The position numbers and the translations under genes were made by a program. Positions 63,536 through 64,000 of a stretch of DNA of 64,000 bases are shown in pieces. The DNA lies in assembly GCF_023159225.1 (NCBI RefSeq), contig NC_063161.1, positions 4,156,274 to 4,220,273 of the forward strand. The letters are read 5' to 3'. How positions within the stretch are numbered: the stretch's first letter is position 1; each line of letters opens with the position of its first letter. The DNA comes from Perognathus longimembris pacificus (lineage: Eukaryota; Chordata; Mammalia; Rodentia; Heteromyidae). Under the pieces are notes generated by a model. The model had not been told where the DNA came from. It saw nothing but the letters and a program-made list of their open reading frames with translations, and made no database searches.

Positions 63536-63970
63536 GTCCGCCTCATTGCCGCCGCCCTCACTACGCTCTTGATTGCTATCACCGGCCACCATGCAGAACC
63601 GTCAGGCCCGCTTCCCCCGACCCCAAGCCGGCAGGGCGAGCGGGTGAGGGGCTGGGTCCCGCGCTCTCGTGCGGTTAATCCCTGCCGGCTCTGCAGCACC
63701 AGGGCCCTGGGCATCTGGAGAATTCCACGGGCCTCGCTCGGCCCCGCAGCCCGCGGCCCCGCCCCGCCTTCACGTGACGCGGCCAGGGGGAGCCCGACAG
63801 AGTTCTGGAACCTGACCCCGCGCGGCTCTCTGTGCCTCCGTTTCCTCCTCTGTGGAATGGGGGGGACAGCCCTGCCCGTGCGTGAGCCGTGGAGGCCAGG
63901 GACGCGGGCGCAGCTCCCGAGGCGGGCCCCGGGCCCCGCACCCCGGTCCCCCCCAGCCGCCCACACTCAC

Positions 63971-64000
63971 CACGGAGAGCCGTAGACCCTGAAGCCGCGC
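63971..64000 (-). CDS. MPPED1: MPPED1 coding exon, cut by window edge
   Basis: On the - strand the last 30 nt of an exon read CGC GGC TTC AGG GTC TAC, then GGC TCT CCG TG|GTGAGTGTGG, giving RGFRVYGSP plus a split Trp. The phase-2 end joins the leading G of the exon at 57599, giving SPWQPWFYG as expected for MPPED1. The rest of the exon and the catalytic core lie beyond the window. Confidence 0.95.

Larger units (their letters stand above)
57600..63970 (-). other. MPPED1: MPPED1 intron
   Basis: 6.4 kb containing minisatellites (57638-57750, 57930-58650, 59335-59800, 60385-60670, 62815-62962, 63135-63535), an RFX-site enhancer-like block (59860-60010), an IDL-Geo SINE (61271-61492) and a Geo fragment (62216-62290). 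No exon was recognised. Confidence 0.88.
52545..64000 (-). other. MPPED1: MPPED1 gene body, 3' part
   Basis: Four exons on the - strand encode the C-terminal part of MPPED1, a brain-enriched class III cyclic-nucleotide-phosphodiesterase-like metallophosphoesterase. Split codons match at every junction (TG|G, G|GC, G|GC). The N-terminal and central catalytic parts lie beyond 64000. The neighbour order EFCAB6 tail-to-tail with MPPED1 is as in human 22q13. Confidence 0.96.

Noticed and set aside
1..64000. Endogenous retrovirus or DNA transposon
   Set aside because: I saw no paired LTRs, primer-binding site, gag/pol-like peptide or terminal inverted repeats. Recognisable mobile DNA is SINE and L1-like.

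Overview
This is a 64 kb piece of a mammalian nuclear genome. It has spliced genes with GT-AG introns, SINEs flanked by target-site duplications, LINE debris, AT-rich non-coding islands and a great deal of simple and minisatellite repeat in a GC-rich background. The abundant dimeric SINE has a tRNA-Ala/ID-like left half (A box near TAGCCTAGTGG, B box GGTTCGATTCC) and a right half of the type called Geo. That dimer (IDL-Geo) is known from geomyoid rodents, so the host is most likely a kangaroo rat, pocket mouse or pocket gopher. I cannot name the species. The gene pair matches human chromosome 22q13.

Layout: positions 1 to about 51,660 are the 3' part of EFCAB6 (DJ-1-binding protein, a multi-EF-hand protein) on the + strand. 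Ten coding exons are visible (7207-7401, 11052-11207, 16950-17142, 19636-19827, 42928-43154, 44456-44714, 45573-45726, 46754-46938, 49858-50007, 51353-51475). They end in the stop codon at 51473-51475 and a GATAAA poly(A) signal. About 610 C-terminal residues are encoded. Convergent to it on the - strand is the 3' part of MPPED1 (metallophosphoesterase domain containing 1): stop at 54052, exons 54052-54170, 55899-56012 and 57484-57599, and an exon cut by the window edge at 63971-64000. Its 3'UTR runs to an AATAAA signal near 52,564. Only about 0.9 kb, mostly a minisatellite, separates the two 3' ends. The genes share no pathway; they are merely neighbours.

Between exons the window is mostly intron. 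EFCAB6 introns hold minisatellites (2460-3209, 3390-3668, 18548-19018, 22055-22490, 42011-42720, 46431-46717, 47755-48145), many Geo-tailed SINEs, L1-like 3' fragments, and several AT-rich stretches full of homeodomain-like motifs that look like conserved enhancers. MPPED1 introns hold three long CCA/TCA/CCT-type repeats and an enhancer-like block with a near-perfect RFX X-box (59925-59938).

Points worth attention. (1) A 500-N gap (33371-33870) is flanked by two nearly identical 4.3 kb copies (29071-33370 and 36682-40976). The second starts inside a SINE that is complete in the first, so the 2.8 kb between gap and second copy is an orphan segment or misjoin. (2) Two EFCAB6 exons carry opposite one-base frame disruptions in C-rich tracts, one of which creates a stop as assembled. 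(3) The duplicated segment holds a CpG-rich island with an X-box and AGGTCA half-sites, followed by ATG GCA CAG|GTGAGC, which would splice in phase to the next EFCAB6 exon: a candidate internal promoter. I found no CRISPR array, operon, provirus or new enzymatic system.
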